Positions 44,146 through 52,078 of a DNA stretch of 64,000 bases are shown here, piece by piece. Below the pieces are notes generated by a model. It was not told the DNA's origin. It did not search any database and saw only the letters and a list, made by a program, of their open reading frames with translations. Source of the DNA: Akkermansiaceae bacterium (GTDB taxonomy: Bacteria; Verrucomicrobiota; Verrucomicrobiia; Verrucomicrobiales; Akkermansiaceae); the NCBI GenBank assembly GCA_905182405.1, contig CAJJBQ010000001.1, positions 496,001 to 560,000 of the forward strand, given 5' to 3'. The first letter of the stretch is position 1. Every line of letters begins with the position of its first letter. Made by a program: the position numbers and the translations under genes.

Positions 44146-46151
44146 GCGAAGAAGATGAGGTAAAGGACCGTTTGGAGTTGGCCTTGAAGGCGTCCAACGA
44201 GGGAGTTTGGGATTGGGATCTTCAGAAGGATGAAATCTTTTATTCGAATCGGGTGCTGCGGTTTCTTGGATACGGGCGCCATGATGTGCCTAACATTTTT
44301 TCAGATCCCAAGAGATTCGTGCATCCGGACGACCGTGAGGAATGGACCCGGTTGCTTGATTTAGCGCTGAGCGGGGAAAACGAACTCTTCGCGATGGAAG
44401 CGCGGATTCAGATAGAGGGCGGAGAATGGTGTTGGTTCCGCATTCGTGGAGTGGTGCGACCAGACGACGAGGGAAAGATGGTTCGCATGGTCGGAAGCGT
44501 TATCGATATTTCCCAACGTAAGGAAGTGGAAGCTGCGCTCGAAGAGGAGCGGTCACGGATTGATCTACTTCTTGAGAGTGTTCCCGTGAATGTTTATCTT
44601 AAGGATCGAGAATCATGCTTTGTGCGGGCCAATGGATCAACCGCCGAGCGGATGGGAGCGTCATCTGTTGAGGAGTTGATTGGAAAATCAGACCGCGATT
44701 TTTTCGGTTCCGAGCATGCCCAAGAGGCGCGCGACGTGGAGCTGAAGATCATGGAAACTCTGGAAGGTCAGGAGGACGTGATGGAGCACGAAGTCTGGGA
44801 GGATGGTCACGAAACCTGGGTGATGGTGACCAAGATGCCGTGGATGGGCGTTGACGGCGAAGTGATGGGGACATTTGGGGTCACCAATGACGTGACGGAA
44901 TTGGTAGAGGTTCAGAATCGTTTGGCTGATGATATGGCACAGCTTGCCGGGATCAATCAGGTGATCGAGGAGGAGAGGCATCGGATTAGGCTGCTCATCG
45001 ATAGCATCCCGATGTTCGTCTATTTCAAGGATCTGGATTCTCGTTTCAAGCTGGTGAATCAGGGAATGTCGAACTTGTTGGGGCTGCCCACTCCGGCGGA
45101 TGTGGAGGGAAAGCATGACCGGGATTTCTTTGGGCATGAACTTCATGAAATGGCGGATAGGGACGAGAAGCGTATTATTGAGACCGGGATGCCGATGCCA
45201 ACCAAGCTCGAAAAGCTTACCTGGAAGGACGGGCACTCTACTTGGTCTCTTGTTTCCAAGTTCCCTTGGTATGATCAATCAGGCGAGCTTGTGGGAACCT
45301 TTGGAGTTTCCGGGGACGTCACGGAATTGGTGCAAATTCGGGACCAAATGGCCGCGGTTGCCTTAATGTTGGGTCGGAAAAACGAGGCCATGGAAGAGGA
45401 GCTTCAATTGGCAAGAGAAGTGCAGCAAGCGGCCATCCCGAGATGTCTTCCTACGATTCAAGGAGGGGGAGGCGAGGCGATCTTTTCTCATCGCTATGAA
45501 CCAGCAACGGAACTGGCGGGCGATTTTTTTGAAGTTCTTCCGATGGAGAATGGAAGGGCTGTATTTCTGGTCTGCGACGTGATGGGCCATGGGGTGCGCG
45601 CCGCGCTCATCGTCTCAATGTTGAGAGGTTTGTTGGAAAAAGGGCGCGGATTGAGAGGGGAACCTGGTCCCTTTTTGGAAGGATTGAACAAGGGTCTGTG
45701 CCATTTGCTGGAGCGGACAGGACTGACGATGTTTGCGACGGCGGTCTATGGAGTGGTGGATACCGAGGCGAAGGAGATTCGTCTGGCGTCTGCGGGTCAT
45801 CCCACGCCTCTTGTGCGTCGAAAGGAGAAAGTAGAGCTTCTTGAGCTTTCAAAGGGCTCGAAGGGACCGGCTCTTGGGCTGATGTCCGCTGCGGTTTATG
45901 GGGAAACAGTTCTTTCCTTTGATGAAATGGACGGGATCTGGTGCTTCACTGATGGAATCTATGAGATCGAAAATGCAGATGGCGAGGATTTCGGCACGGA
46001 GAGGATGGCATCGCACTTGTCAAAAGGCGGCACGATTGAATCCTTGGTAGAAGAAGCCCGCTCCTTCGCTATCGATCAGCGATTTGATGATGATGTTTGT
46101 GTGCTCGGGCTTGAGCTTCGGCGATCCTATGATATGGAAACGGCGACTTGA
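44142..46151 (+). CDS. PAS-PAS-PAS-PP2C (RsbU-like) signalling phosphatase 2
   Basis: 669 aa from ATG 44142 in the ATGA overlap with the upstream paralogue. It has the same layout: three PAS domains (WDWDLQKDEIFYS; NVYLKDRESCFVRANGSTA; MFVYFKDLDSRFKLVNQGM), a coiled coil (KNEAMEEELQLAREVQQAA) and a PP2C domain (ELAGDFFEVLPM, CDVMGHGVRAALIVSMLRGL, FTDGIYEIENADGEDFG). The two proteins are clearly duplicates that have diverged mainly in the PAS sensors, so they may read different inputs into one pathway. The pfkA start lies inside its stop region. Confidence 0.92.
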   Translation: MSEEDEVKDRLELALKASNEGVWDWDLQKDEIFYSNRVLRFLGYGRHDVPNIFSDPKRFVHPDDREEWTRLLDLALSGENELFAMEARIQIEGGEWCWFRIRGVVRPDDEGKMVRMVGSVIDISQRKEVEAALEEERSRIDLLLESVPVNVYLKDRESCFVRANGSTAERMGASSVEELIGKSDRDFFGSEHAQEARDVELKIMETLEGQEDVMEHEVWEDGHETWVMVTKMPWMGVDGEVMGTFGVTNDVTELVEVQNRLADDMAQLAGINQVIEEERHRIRLLIDSIPMFVYFKDLDSRFKLVNQGMSNLLGLPTPADVEGKHDRDFFGHELHEMADRDEKRIIETGMPMPTKLEKLTWKDGHSTWSLVSKFPWYDQSGELVGTFGVSGDVTELVQIRDQMAAVALMLGRKNEAMEEELQLAREVQQAAIPRCLPTIQGGGGEAIFSHRYEPATELAGDFFEVLPMENGRAVFLVCDVMGHGVRAALIVSMLRGLLEKGRGLRGEPGPFLEGLNKGLCHLLERTGLTMFATAVYGVVDTEAKEIRLASAGHPTPLVRRKEKVELLELSKGSKGPALGLMSAAVYGETVLSFDEMDGIWCFTDGIYEIENADGEDFGTERMASHLSKGGTIESLVEEARSFAIDQRFDDDVCVLGLELRRSYDMETAT

Positions 46152-47113
46152 GCGAGAAAATTGCCATCATGACCTCCGGCGGAGATGCCGCCGGAATGAA
46201 TCCAGCTATCAAATACGCGGCAACGTATGCTAAGAAGTGCGGGCTGAGCCCTTATCTAGTGGAGTGGGGACTCCGTGGACTAATTGAGGGCTGGGTTAGA
46301 GAGGCGACTCCGGATCGGCTTGCGGGAATTATTCATCGAGGGGGAACCGTTCTCGGGTCCTCGCGTTCCAAGCGTTTCTATGAATACGAGTTCCGCAAAC
46401 AGGCATTTGAGAATTTGCAACATCATGGGATCACGAAGCTCATTGTGATTGGCGGCGATGGCTCGTTTAGTGCGCTCAATCAATTTTATGCGGACTTTGA
46501 AGTCCCCTTCGCCGGGATTCCAGCGACGATCGACAACGATATTCCGGGGACTGACTACTGTCTTGGGGTTGATACGGCACTCAATATGATCCGCCAGAGT
46601 GTCGATAGTATTCGCGATACGGCGTCATCCTTTTCAAGGGCTTTTGTGATTGAGACGATGGGTCGCCACTGCGGCTATCTCGCGATCACCTCGGCTCTGG
46701 CCAATGGTGCGGACGTTTGTCTGGTGCCTGAGGTAGCCTACGATCTTGATTCCATTGCGGAACGTCTAAGGATGCAAAAGAAGCAGGGGCAGAAGTATGT
46801 TTTAGGAATTGTCGCCGAGGGCACCGGAATGGGGGACACGCTCACTCGCTGGATGGGCGAAGCGCTGGGGATGGACGCCCGTCTCACGGTCCTTGGTCAC
46901 GTGCAGCGTGGGGGCTCGCCGACGGTTTATGATCGTGTGATGGCTCATAATTTTGCAACGGCAGCTATCGATGGCTTGCTGGCAGGCGAACGAAATAAAG
47001 TGGTGACGTTTAAAGACGGCCACATTGGGAGCAGCTCGATTTCCGAAATTGCTGCCGCGAAGCACCTTGTAAATCCCTCGCTGGTGAAATTGTGCGAGGA
47101 ATTAAGCAACTAA
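46148..47113 (+). CDS. pfkA: 6-phosphofructokinase
   Basis: 321 aa from TTG 46148, which overlaps the upstream stop by 4 bases. Motifs: MTSGGDAAGMNPAI, VIGGDGSFSA (Gly after GGD, as in ATP-dependent enzymes), ATIDNDIPGTDYCLGVDTAL, ETMGRHCGYLA and LGHVQRGGSP. It phosphorylates fructose-6-phosphate in glycolysis. Being the third gene of a coupled run with two stress-signalling phosphatases is unusual. Convergent, with a 4-base overlap, to the polyprenyl synthase gene. Confidence 0.95.
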   Translation: MSEKIAIMTSGGDAAGMNPAIKYAATYAKKCGLSPYLVEWGLRGLIEGWVREATPDRLAGIIHRGGTVLGSSRSKRFYEYEFRKQAFENLQHHGITKLIVIGGDGSFSALNQFYADFEVPFAGIPATIDNDIPGTDYCLGVDTALNMIRQSVDSIRDTASSFSRAFVIETMGRHCGYLAITSALANGADVCLVPEVAYDLDSIAERLRMQKKQGQKYVLGIVAEGTGMGDTLTRWMGEALGMDARLTVLGHVQRGGSPTVYDRVMAHNFATAAIDGLLAGERNKVVTFKDGHIGSSSISEIAAAKHLVNPSLVKLCEELSN

Positions 47114-47994
47114 TACTCACGATCTAGGAGGTAGTGGGCGATTTCTTCCAGACGGGAGGATTTTTTACCGAAAGTAGAAAGTGCTGCGAGAGACTTCTTG
47201 GTCAGACGTTGGGCTTCTTTCTTTGATTTCTCGAGGCCGATGATGGAAGGATAGGTGGCCTTATCGACCGCTTCATCTTTTCCCGCAGTTTTTCCAAGCT
47301 TCTCGGTGGATTGCGTGACGTCGAGGATGTCGTCGATCACTTGGAAGGCCAGGCCGAGATTGTAGCCGAAGTCCGTCAGGGCTTCTAGCTGCCGTGGGGT
47401 GGCATTGGCCGTCATTCCGCCAAGTCGCAGTGAGGTGGTGAGGAGTGCGGCTGTTTTATTTTCGTGAATCCGGACGAGCTGTGCCTTCCTGAGATTCTCT
47501 CCTTCGCCTTCGAGATCGAGAACTTGTCCACCGATGAGTTTTCTAGACCCTCCGCAGACGGAGAATTCCAGAAGGACCTCTTTTAAGGAGTAGCGCTTCG
47601 TGGGGGGAGTCTCGGCGAGAATGGTGAAGGCCTCGGTGAGCAGGGCGTCTCCGGTGAGGACGGCCATGCCTTCACCATATACCTTATGAGATGTGGGGCG
47701 TCCCCGGCGAAGGTCGTCGTCGTCCATCGATGGCAGGTCATCATGGACAAGGGAGTAGGTGTGCATGATCTCGACTGCGCAAGCGGGTGGCAAAGCGGCC
47801 TCTTCTTCTCCTCCGCAGGCCTCAGCTGCGGCGAGAGTGAGAATGGGGCGCAGTCGTTTTCCCCCGGCAAAAATCGAATAGCGCATCGCCTCGTGGAGGG
47901 TGGCCGGTCGGACCTTGGCTCGAGGTAGAAAAAAATTCAGTGCAGTATCGACTGATTTTTGTTGGGCTTTCAGGTAATCTTTCAGATCGCTCAC
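47110..47994 (-). CDS. Polyprenyl diphosphate synthase (farnesyl/geranylgeranyl type)
   Basis: 294 aa. Both aspartate-rich motifs are present: first DDLPSMDDDD (DDxxxxD, FPP-synthase spacing) and second FQVIDDILD. FAGGKRLRPIL and LIGGQVLDLEGE are also typical. It is IspA-like by length and first motif, so a C15 or C20 product is most likely; the residues before DDLPSM (MHTYSLVH) fit short-chain products. Its start is about 90 bp from the divergent Sec peroxiredoxin gene. Confidence 0.92.
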   Translation of the reverse strand: MSDLKDYLKAQQKSVDTALNFFLPRAKVRPATLHEAMRYSIFAGGKRLRPILTLAAAEACGGEEEAALPPACAVEIMHTYSLVHDDLPSMDDDDLRRGRPTSHKVYGEGMAVLTGDALLTEAFTILAETPPTKRYSLKEVLLEFSVCGGSRKLIGGQVLDLEGEGENLRKAQLVRIHENKTAALLTTSLRLGGMTANATPRQLEALTDFGYNLGLAFQVIDDILDVTQSTEKLGKTAGKDEAVDKATYPSIIGLEKSKKEAQRLTKKSLAALSTFGKKSSRLEEIAHYLLDREY

Positions 47995-48086
47995 GTAAGT
48001 GTTCTAAAGGCAGACTTGAAAATGCCAAACCTCGAAAGTTGGGAATCTTACTTGCGCCAAAATCAAGAGCCGCGAAGCTCGCAGAG

Positions 48087-48608
48087 ATGAAACTAAAAGC
48101 TATTCTCTTTTCCCTTCTGGCCACCGTGGGACTTCATGCGGATTCCTTGGGCCTAGGCACGCCTCTTCCTGCAGTAAGTGGGAAAAATCAAGCAGGGGAG
48201 AAAGTGAAGCTTATACCAGCCAAGGATCACGAATGGCTTTTAGTATTTTTCTACCCAAAAGCGCTTACCGGCGGATGAACCAAGCAGGTTTGCTCGGTGC
48301 GGGACGCATTCGAAACATTGACAGAGAAAAAGGTGACGGTTTTTGGAATTTCCACAGATAAGGCGGGAACCCAGAAGAAGTTCGTCGATCAAAACAAGCT
48401 TTCTTACGATCTTATTGCGGATACCGAGGGAGATGTGGCCAAGGCATTTGGGGTCCCTCTCAGGTTTGGAGGTAAATTTGCAGCCCGCTCGGCATTCTTG
48501 TTTAAGGACCAAAAACTGGTCTGGAAGGACGAAAAGGGGGCGACAGCGACTCAGGGTGAGGATGCTCTCAAGGCAATTAAGGATGTCGAGAAGGGCGTGA
48601 ATAAGTGA
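48087..48608 (+). CDS. Predicted exported selenocysteine peroxiredoxin (PrxQ/BCP type)
   Basis: 173 residues if TGA 48276-48278 is selenocysteine. ATG 48087 starts a signal peptide (MKLKAILFSLLATVGLHA). The active-site segment reads VFFYPKALTGG-U64-TKQVC69-SVRD; in cysteine relatives the same place is G-C-T-x-x-x-C, so U64 is the peroxidatic residue and Cys69 its resolving partner. The rest is intact: VTVFGISTDKAGTQKKFVDQ, NKLSYDLIADTEGDVAKAFG and ARSAFLFKDQKLVWKDE. The frame is otherwise unbroken on both sides of the TGA. It reduces peroxides in the envelope. Two candidate SECIS hairpins follow the codon. Divergent from the polyprenyl synthase gene. Confidence 0.8.
48279..48309 (+). promoter_or_regulatory. 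Candidate SECIS hairpins in the peroxiredoxin gene
   Basis: Immediately after the TGA, ACCAAGCA-GGUU-UGCUCGGU (48279-48298) folds with one A-C mismatch and a GGUU loop similar to the E. coli GGUCU loop, but only 8 bases from the codon. A second hairpin at 48297-48309 (GUGCG-GGA-CGCAU) has its loop 23 bases after the TGA, the usual bacterial distance. Which one is used cannot be decided by eye. Confidence 0.45.
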
Positions 48609-48617
48609 TAAGAGCTT

Positions 48618-48664
48618 AAAAACCGTGTTCTTCCAGAGCTAGAACCTCAAAATCACGGGGTTTT
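48618..48664 (+). terminator. Possible terminator after the Sec peroxiredoxin gene
   Basis: Outer arms AAAACCGTG / CACGGGGTTTT (one bulge) enclose an inner GTTCT / AGAAC stem; a T-run closes it. It starts 9 bases after the stop. Confidence 0.4.
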
Positions 48665-48801
48665 AAGGCTTTAATATAAAAGTGTTGTAAGGGCGTGCAT
48701 CGAGATCCGAGCTTAGCTGCGGCCATGCCATTAAATGAAACTATGGACCGGATCTCTTCTCCTGCTCAGGCCCAGTAAGGAGAGCGCGTAAACGCTCAGC
48801 T

Positions 48802-49260
48802 CTAAAGACGGCCAGCGAGCACTTTTTCAAGTAATAATCGCTGCCTGACTAGGATCGGCGAGAGAGAAACGACAACTCCGGATGTCTTTTCAGCATCTCG
48901 ATGGAGTTTCAGTATTTTCTGATCCTCATCGATTTCGAAGCTATCGATCTCTGTCCAGTAAATGAGATTGAGATTCGTCTCCGGCTTTCGAATTGGAAAG
49001 ATTTCTATCCCCATGGGAGTACAAATCAAATAGGCGTGCCTGGTGCATCGAATCGCCAAACGGAGAAAAAGAAAGGAGAGGAGGAAGAGCGGTAGTGGCA
49101 TCCACCATTGAAAGGATGGGTGATCCAAGGCCCAGGTGACTGTGATGAGCAGGCCGAAGGCCATCGAGACCGCTCCCACTGTGAAGAAACCCTGCGCCTG
49201 TCCGGCACGGGTAAAGCGGATTTCCTTGTGAGGTTCAGCGAGGTCTTTCGGAGAGGCCAT
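48802..49260 (-). CDS. Small two-helix membrane protein, bacterial-PH-like
   Basis: 152 aa. Two adjacent hydrophobic helices at about 27-45 (FTVGAVSMAFGLLITVTWAL) and 53-70 (WMPLPLFLLSFLFLRLAI), then a soluble domain (YLICTPMGIEIF, NLIYWTEIDSFEIDEDQK, ILKLHR) with the strand pattern of bacterial PH-like domains. Function unknown. Confidence 0.55.
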   Translation of the reverse strand: MASPKDLAEPHKEIRFTRAGQAQGFFTVGAVSMAFGLLITVTWALDHPSFQWWMPLPLFLLSFLFLRLAIRCTRHAYLICTPMGIEIFPIRKPETNLNLIYWTEIDSFEIDEDQKILKLHRDAEKTSGVVVSLSPILVRQRLLLEKVLAGRL

Positions 49261-49340
49261 ATTCGTTTAAAGGTCGTCGTCCACTATCTTGCTTCGGCCT
49301 AATTTTTTCCAATGCACGACATTATTATCGGAGCTTGGGC

Positions 49341-49781
49341 TTAGACGTCGATGACATTTCCATCATCTAATTTTGAGGGAGGCTGTTCCTCGGGTGGTTG
49401 GAAACCGGGAGTGACGACCTTGATCCGTGATTTGAGCCCTTCGGCAAAGCGATCTCGAATAAGAGCCCGGACCGGCGGAATGAGGAGCAAGAAGCCCACG
49501 GTATCGGTCAAAAATCCCGGAGTCAGAAGAACGGCTCCGGCGATCAGGATGAGAATTCCATCCATTGCCTCCTTGTGGGGCATTCTACCTTCGCCCGTGG
49601 CCTGCTTGAATTTTTGCATCGCGAGCCGCCCTTGGGATTTAGTCAATGCGGCCCCGATGAAGGCGGTGATGATGATGATCGCGATAGTTTTTGGGACGCC
49701 GAGCCAGTCACCCAGGGTCATGAAGAGATAAAGCTCTGCAATGGGAACTAGGATAAAAAGGAGCAAGAGACGTCCGAACAT
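49341..49781 (-). CDS. fxsA: FxsA-family membrane protein
   Basis: 146 aa. Typical FxsA pattern: RLLLLFILVPIAELYLFMTL, a central IIITAFIGAALTKSQGRLAM and ILILIAGAVLLTPGFLTDTV followed by FLLLIPPVR. Integral membrane protein; in E. coli FxsA suppresses F-exclusion of phage T7. The C-terminal tail (about 30 residues) is hydrophilic. Followed by a clear intergenic region on its 5' side. Confidence 0.85.
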   Translation of the reverse strand: MFGRLLLLFILVPIAELYLFMTLGDWLGVPKTIAIIIITAFIGAALTKSQGRLAMQKFKQATGEGRMPHKEAMDGILILIAGAVLLTPGFLTDTVGFLLLIPPVRALIRDRFAEGLKSRIKVVTPGFQPPEEQPPSKLDDGNVIDV

Positions 49782-49874
49782 GTCACGCGAAGAGTAAGCC
49801 CGCTCAGGAGCATTTCCACTGTTATTCCATTCCTAATTTAGGATCGTAGTTGAACGCCAATCTGGTAATTCGAA

Positions 49875-50276
49875 ATGATCCCGCTGCGAATTATTGCACT
49901 CCTCCTTGGTCTTTTCATTTTCGTGGGAAGTGCGGCGGAGCTGCCACCTCAGGTGAAAGTAATCCAGCTCAAATTGAAGGAGAAGACTGAGACCTCGAAC
50001 CAAAAATTTCTGGATGGACGCGATCAGCTCGTCACGGAATACACCCAAAAAGAAAAATTCATCTGGGCCATTCAGGCGAAGGATGCTCGTAATTTATTCG
50101 CACAGGGGAAACCGAATCCTGATCAGAATCTCCCGCGGGCTGTGAAGGTGATCCTCACTCAGCAAAAGAAGATGCGAGGCAGCTTAGACCGTATCTACAT
50201 GACCGAGTTGGAGCGAATTCGGCAATCTTTTGTAAAGAAAGGAGATCTCAATGCCGTGAATCAAAGCACTTTTTAG
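49875..50276 (+). pseudogene. Secreted coiled-coil protein, 3'-truncated by frameshift
   Basis: 133 codons from ATG 49875 with a signal peptide (IIALLLGLFIFVGSAAELPP), then a helical coiled region (KKMRGSLDRIYMTELERIRQ, KKGDLNAVNQ) and an early TAG at 50274-50276. The continuation (LVAQIEAEAGRD) is present in another frame immediately downstream, where it runs into an MscS-type tail. The front part could still be expressed as a short protein. The layout resembles small secreted coiled-coil proteins of Verrucomicrobiota. Confidence 0.5.
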
Positions 50277-50638
50277 TCGCTCAGATCGAAGCGGAGGCCG
50301 GGCGGGATGCCGGACTCGCGGAGCTATCAGTGAAGTGCAGCGTAAATTTTGAAGTGAACTACAATGAGGATTTGGATCGCGCCTGTGAGATTTTGCGGCA
50401 GGCGATCCAGAATAGTCCCCATATTTTGCCAGACACCGCGGAAGCCATCGTTCGTTCCCTGTGGGATGAGGAAGGTGGGCACATGCTCTCGGGGATCCTT
50501 CTCGAAGGACGTTAGCGTATCGAAGATGTGAGAAACCGGAGCAAGATTCGTTCGACGGTCCTCAAGAATATCACGAAGGCCTGTCAGCAAAACGAGATCA
50601 CGCTCGCCTCGCCGAGAGTTCGGGTGGAGGCCGTTTAG
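50277..50638 (+). pseudogene. MscS-channel C-terminal relic joined to the preceding gene
   Basis: The frame reads VKCSVNFEVNYNEDLDRACE, ILRQAIQNSP, SLWDEEGGHMLSGILLEGR, an in-frame TAG at 50513-50515, then RIEDVRNRSKIRSTVLKNIT and ITLASPRVRVEAV. This is the cytoplasmic C-terminal domain of an MscS-family mechanosensitive channel. All membrane-spanning sequence is lost; a deletion has joined it to the tail of the coiled-coil gene (49875). The nonsense codon is a second lesion. Confidence 0.6.
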
Positions 50639-50643
50639 GAGAG

Positions 50644-50887
50644 ATGAAACGGCGTTCTTTTTTAGCAAGCTCCACTCTCGCGGGACTACCATTTATCAGT
50701 CGGGCTGAAACAGCTTACCTGCGATCACATGACTCGAGTTCGAATGGTCGATGGTGCGGGCAAGGTCATTGATTCAAATGACGATCCTGATCTCCTCTGG
50801 GTCTATCCCCGTCTTCAGGCTCTCAAGAAGAGGTATGATTCCGAGAACTTGATTCGGCATTCACAGTCGGTGCGACCGATTGACTAG
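50644..50887 (+). pseudogene. FAD-linked oxidase (BBE-type) relic with internal deletion
   Basis: ATG 50644 opens a Tat-like leader (MKRRSFLASSTLAGLPFISR). After about 25 codons the reading shifts to a frame ending WVYPRLQALKKRYDSENLI and RHSQSVRPID, the berberine-bridge-type C-terminus of FAD-linked oxidoreductases. The FAD-binding PCMH domain (about 400 aa) that should lie between is absent. Only the two ends of the gene are left. It overlaps the convergent arsC stop by 4 bases. Confidence 0.6.
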
Positions 50888-51243
50888 CTTGAGAGGAATC
50901 CGGCGATGCGCGCTTTGGGTCGTCCGATGATGGCCTTGTCGCCTTTGACTAAAACAGGACGTTGCAGGAGCTGCTTGTGCTTTACGAGAATGTCGACAAC
51001 CGCCTTTGGATTGCCCACGTAGTCGTCGGGATTGAGTTCCAGTTTCTTGAACTTCGAATCTTTTCGTACTAGATCCTCCACGGGATCTTCCAGTGCTTTG
51101 ACGATTTTTGTGAGTTCTTCTTCCCCGGGAGGGGTCTTGATGTAGAGGATCACTTCGTGGTCCACTCCGAGTTCCTTGGCGACCGCCAGGGCATTATCAG
51201 AGGAGCCTCAATGGTTGAAATGGTAAATTGTTACTTTCGACAT
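50884..51243 (-). CDS. arsC: Predicted selenocysteine arsenate reductase (glutaredoxin-fold ArsC/Spx family)
   Basis: 119 residues if TGA 51208-51210 is selenocysteine. ATG 51243 gives MSKVTIYHFNH-U12-GSSDNALAVAKELG. In ArsC of this family the motif is YHNPxC-x-x-S-x-N, with catalytic Cys at position 12; U12 falls exactly there. The rest is intact: EVILYIKTPPGEEEL, LVRKDSKFKKLEL, QRPVLVKGDKAIIGRP and a stop at 50884. Conventional calling would start at 51165 (GTG) and lose the active site. It probably reduces arsenate, or a related oxyanion or disulfide, with glutathione or thioredoxin. A hairpin with a GGUC loop follows the TGA. Confidence 0.8.
51174..51191 (-). promoter_or_regulatory. Candidate SECIS hairpin in the arsC gene
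   Basis: On the minus strand CCCUGGC-GGUC-GCCAAGG: a 7-position stem with one C-A mismatch and a GGUC apical loop, as in the E. coli fdhF SECIS (GGUCU loop). The loop begins 23 bases after the TGA. It is the best SECIS candidate of the three. Confidence 0.55.
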
Positions 51244-51300
51244 GACTGAGATTTATGGAGGGGAGGAACGATGGTCAAGGGTGCGTCGTTGAGGAGAGAA

Positions 51301-51890
51301 TCAATTTGTCAAACGGTTGAAGCTTTGGGGGTAGAGGGCTTTACGGATGACCCAGAAGTTCTTGTAACTGCCAAGTTCGGAATCCTCGAAGCGATTTGTG
51401 CTCATAGAGCGCTGAGATCGAGAGGTCCCATTCGTCCAGAAGTGCTAGGCGAGATGGGTCTCCAGGAGGTCTCCGAGGGCTTGTTCGTTCCCGTTGACCG
51501 AGTAGTCTTAGGCAAGCAGGGCGTTTCCGCATTGGGGATCGTCTCGCAAGTCGTCATTCTCAAGTAGGTAGCGGAATCGGGTGTCTTTCCTTACTGTGGC
51601 ACGATAAATGAGGGTTGTGTGATAGTGGCGATAGTTCGGTGGGTAATCTACGAATTTATTTACCTCCGCTGGATCAAGGGGGCCTTCGAAGTCGCTGAGG
51701 TGCTTCGATTTGGCGTTCTTTAAGGTGTGGACCTAATCAGGAAGGTCCTCGATGTGGATGGGTTCATGTGATCCGCGGTCCCGGGACCGCTCGGCGGTTC
51801 TGTCGTGGGTTCGTTCGACGGAGGATTTTTTATTTTTGGTGGTGAGGATGTCCAAGTCTGGTTGGGTCACCTTTTCGAAGGTGATTTATG
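51301..51890 (-). pseudogene. Decayed gene of unknown family
   Basis: One minus-strand frame reads almost continuously through ITFEKVTQPDLDILTTKNKK, HLSDFEGPLDPAEVNKFVDY, YRATVRKDTRFRYLLENDDL, ALGDLLETHLA and LGSYKNFWVIRKALYPQSFN, ending at TGA 51301. It is cut by TAG (51733-51735), a TAA and a second TAG. The composition is that of a real protein. I do not recognise it. The plus-strand frame 51271-51567 is its antisense shadow. Confidence 0.5.
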
Positions 51891-52078
51891 AGAGGTGACC
51901 AAGAATGAGGAGGAACGCGAGGGATTGGAGTTTGCTCAAGGTTCTCATGTTTAAATCAGGGAGAATAATGGTTACTGCATCGTTCGAAGCCGATTCAACC
52001 TCTGTCTTGATCCACGGGCGACATAGGTCCTCTTCTTTTTCTCATCCCCAAGTGAACGCTCACCTGATAAGGGGAGTG
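51891..52078. other. Upstream region of the beta-propeller gene
   Basis: No gene of its own. The frame of the following gene is open back to 51905 but reads without coding character until the ATG at 52079. Confidence 0.35.

Noticed and set aside
51271-51567. Plus-strand 98-codon frame
   Set aside because: Antisense to the decayed minus-strand gene, whose translation looks far more protein-like.
51301-51890. In-frame stops as amber recoding
   Set aside because: The stops are mixed (TAG and TAA), and no other gene shows TAG readthrough. Ordinary pseudogene decay explains them.
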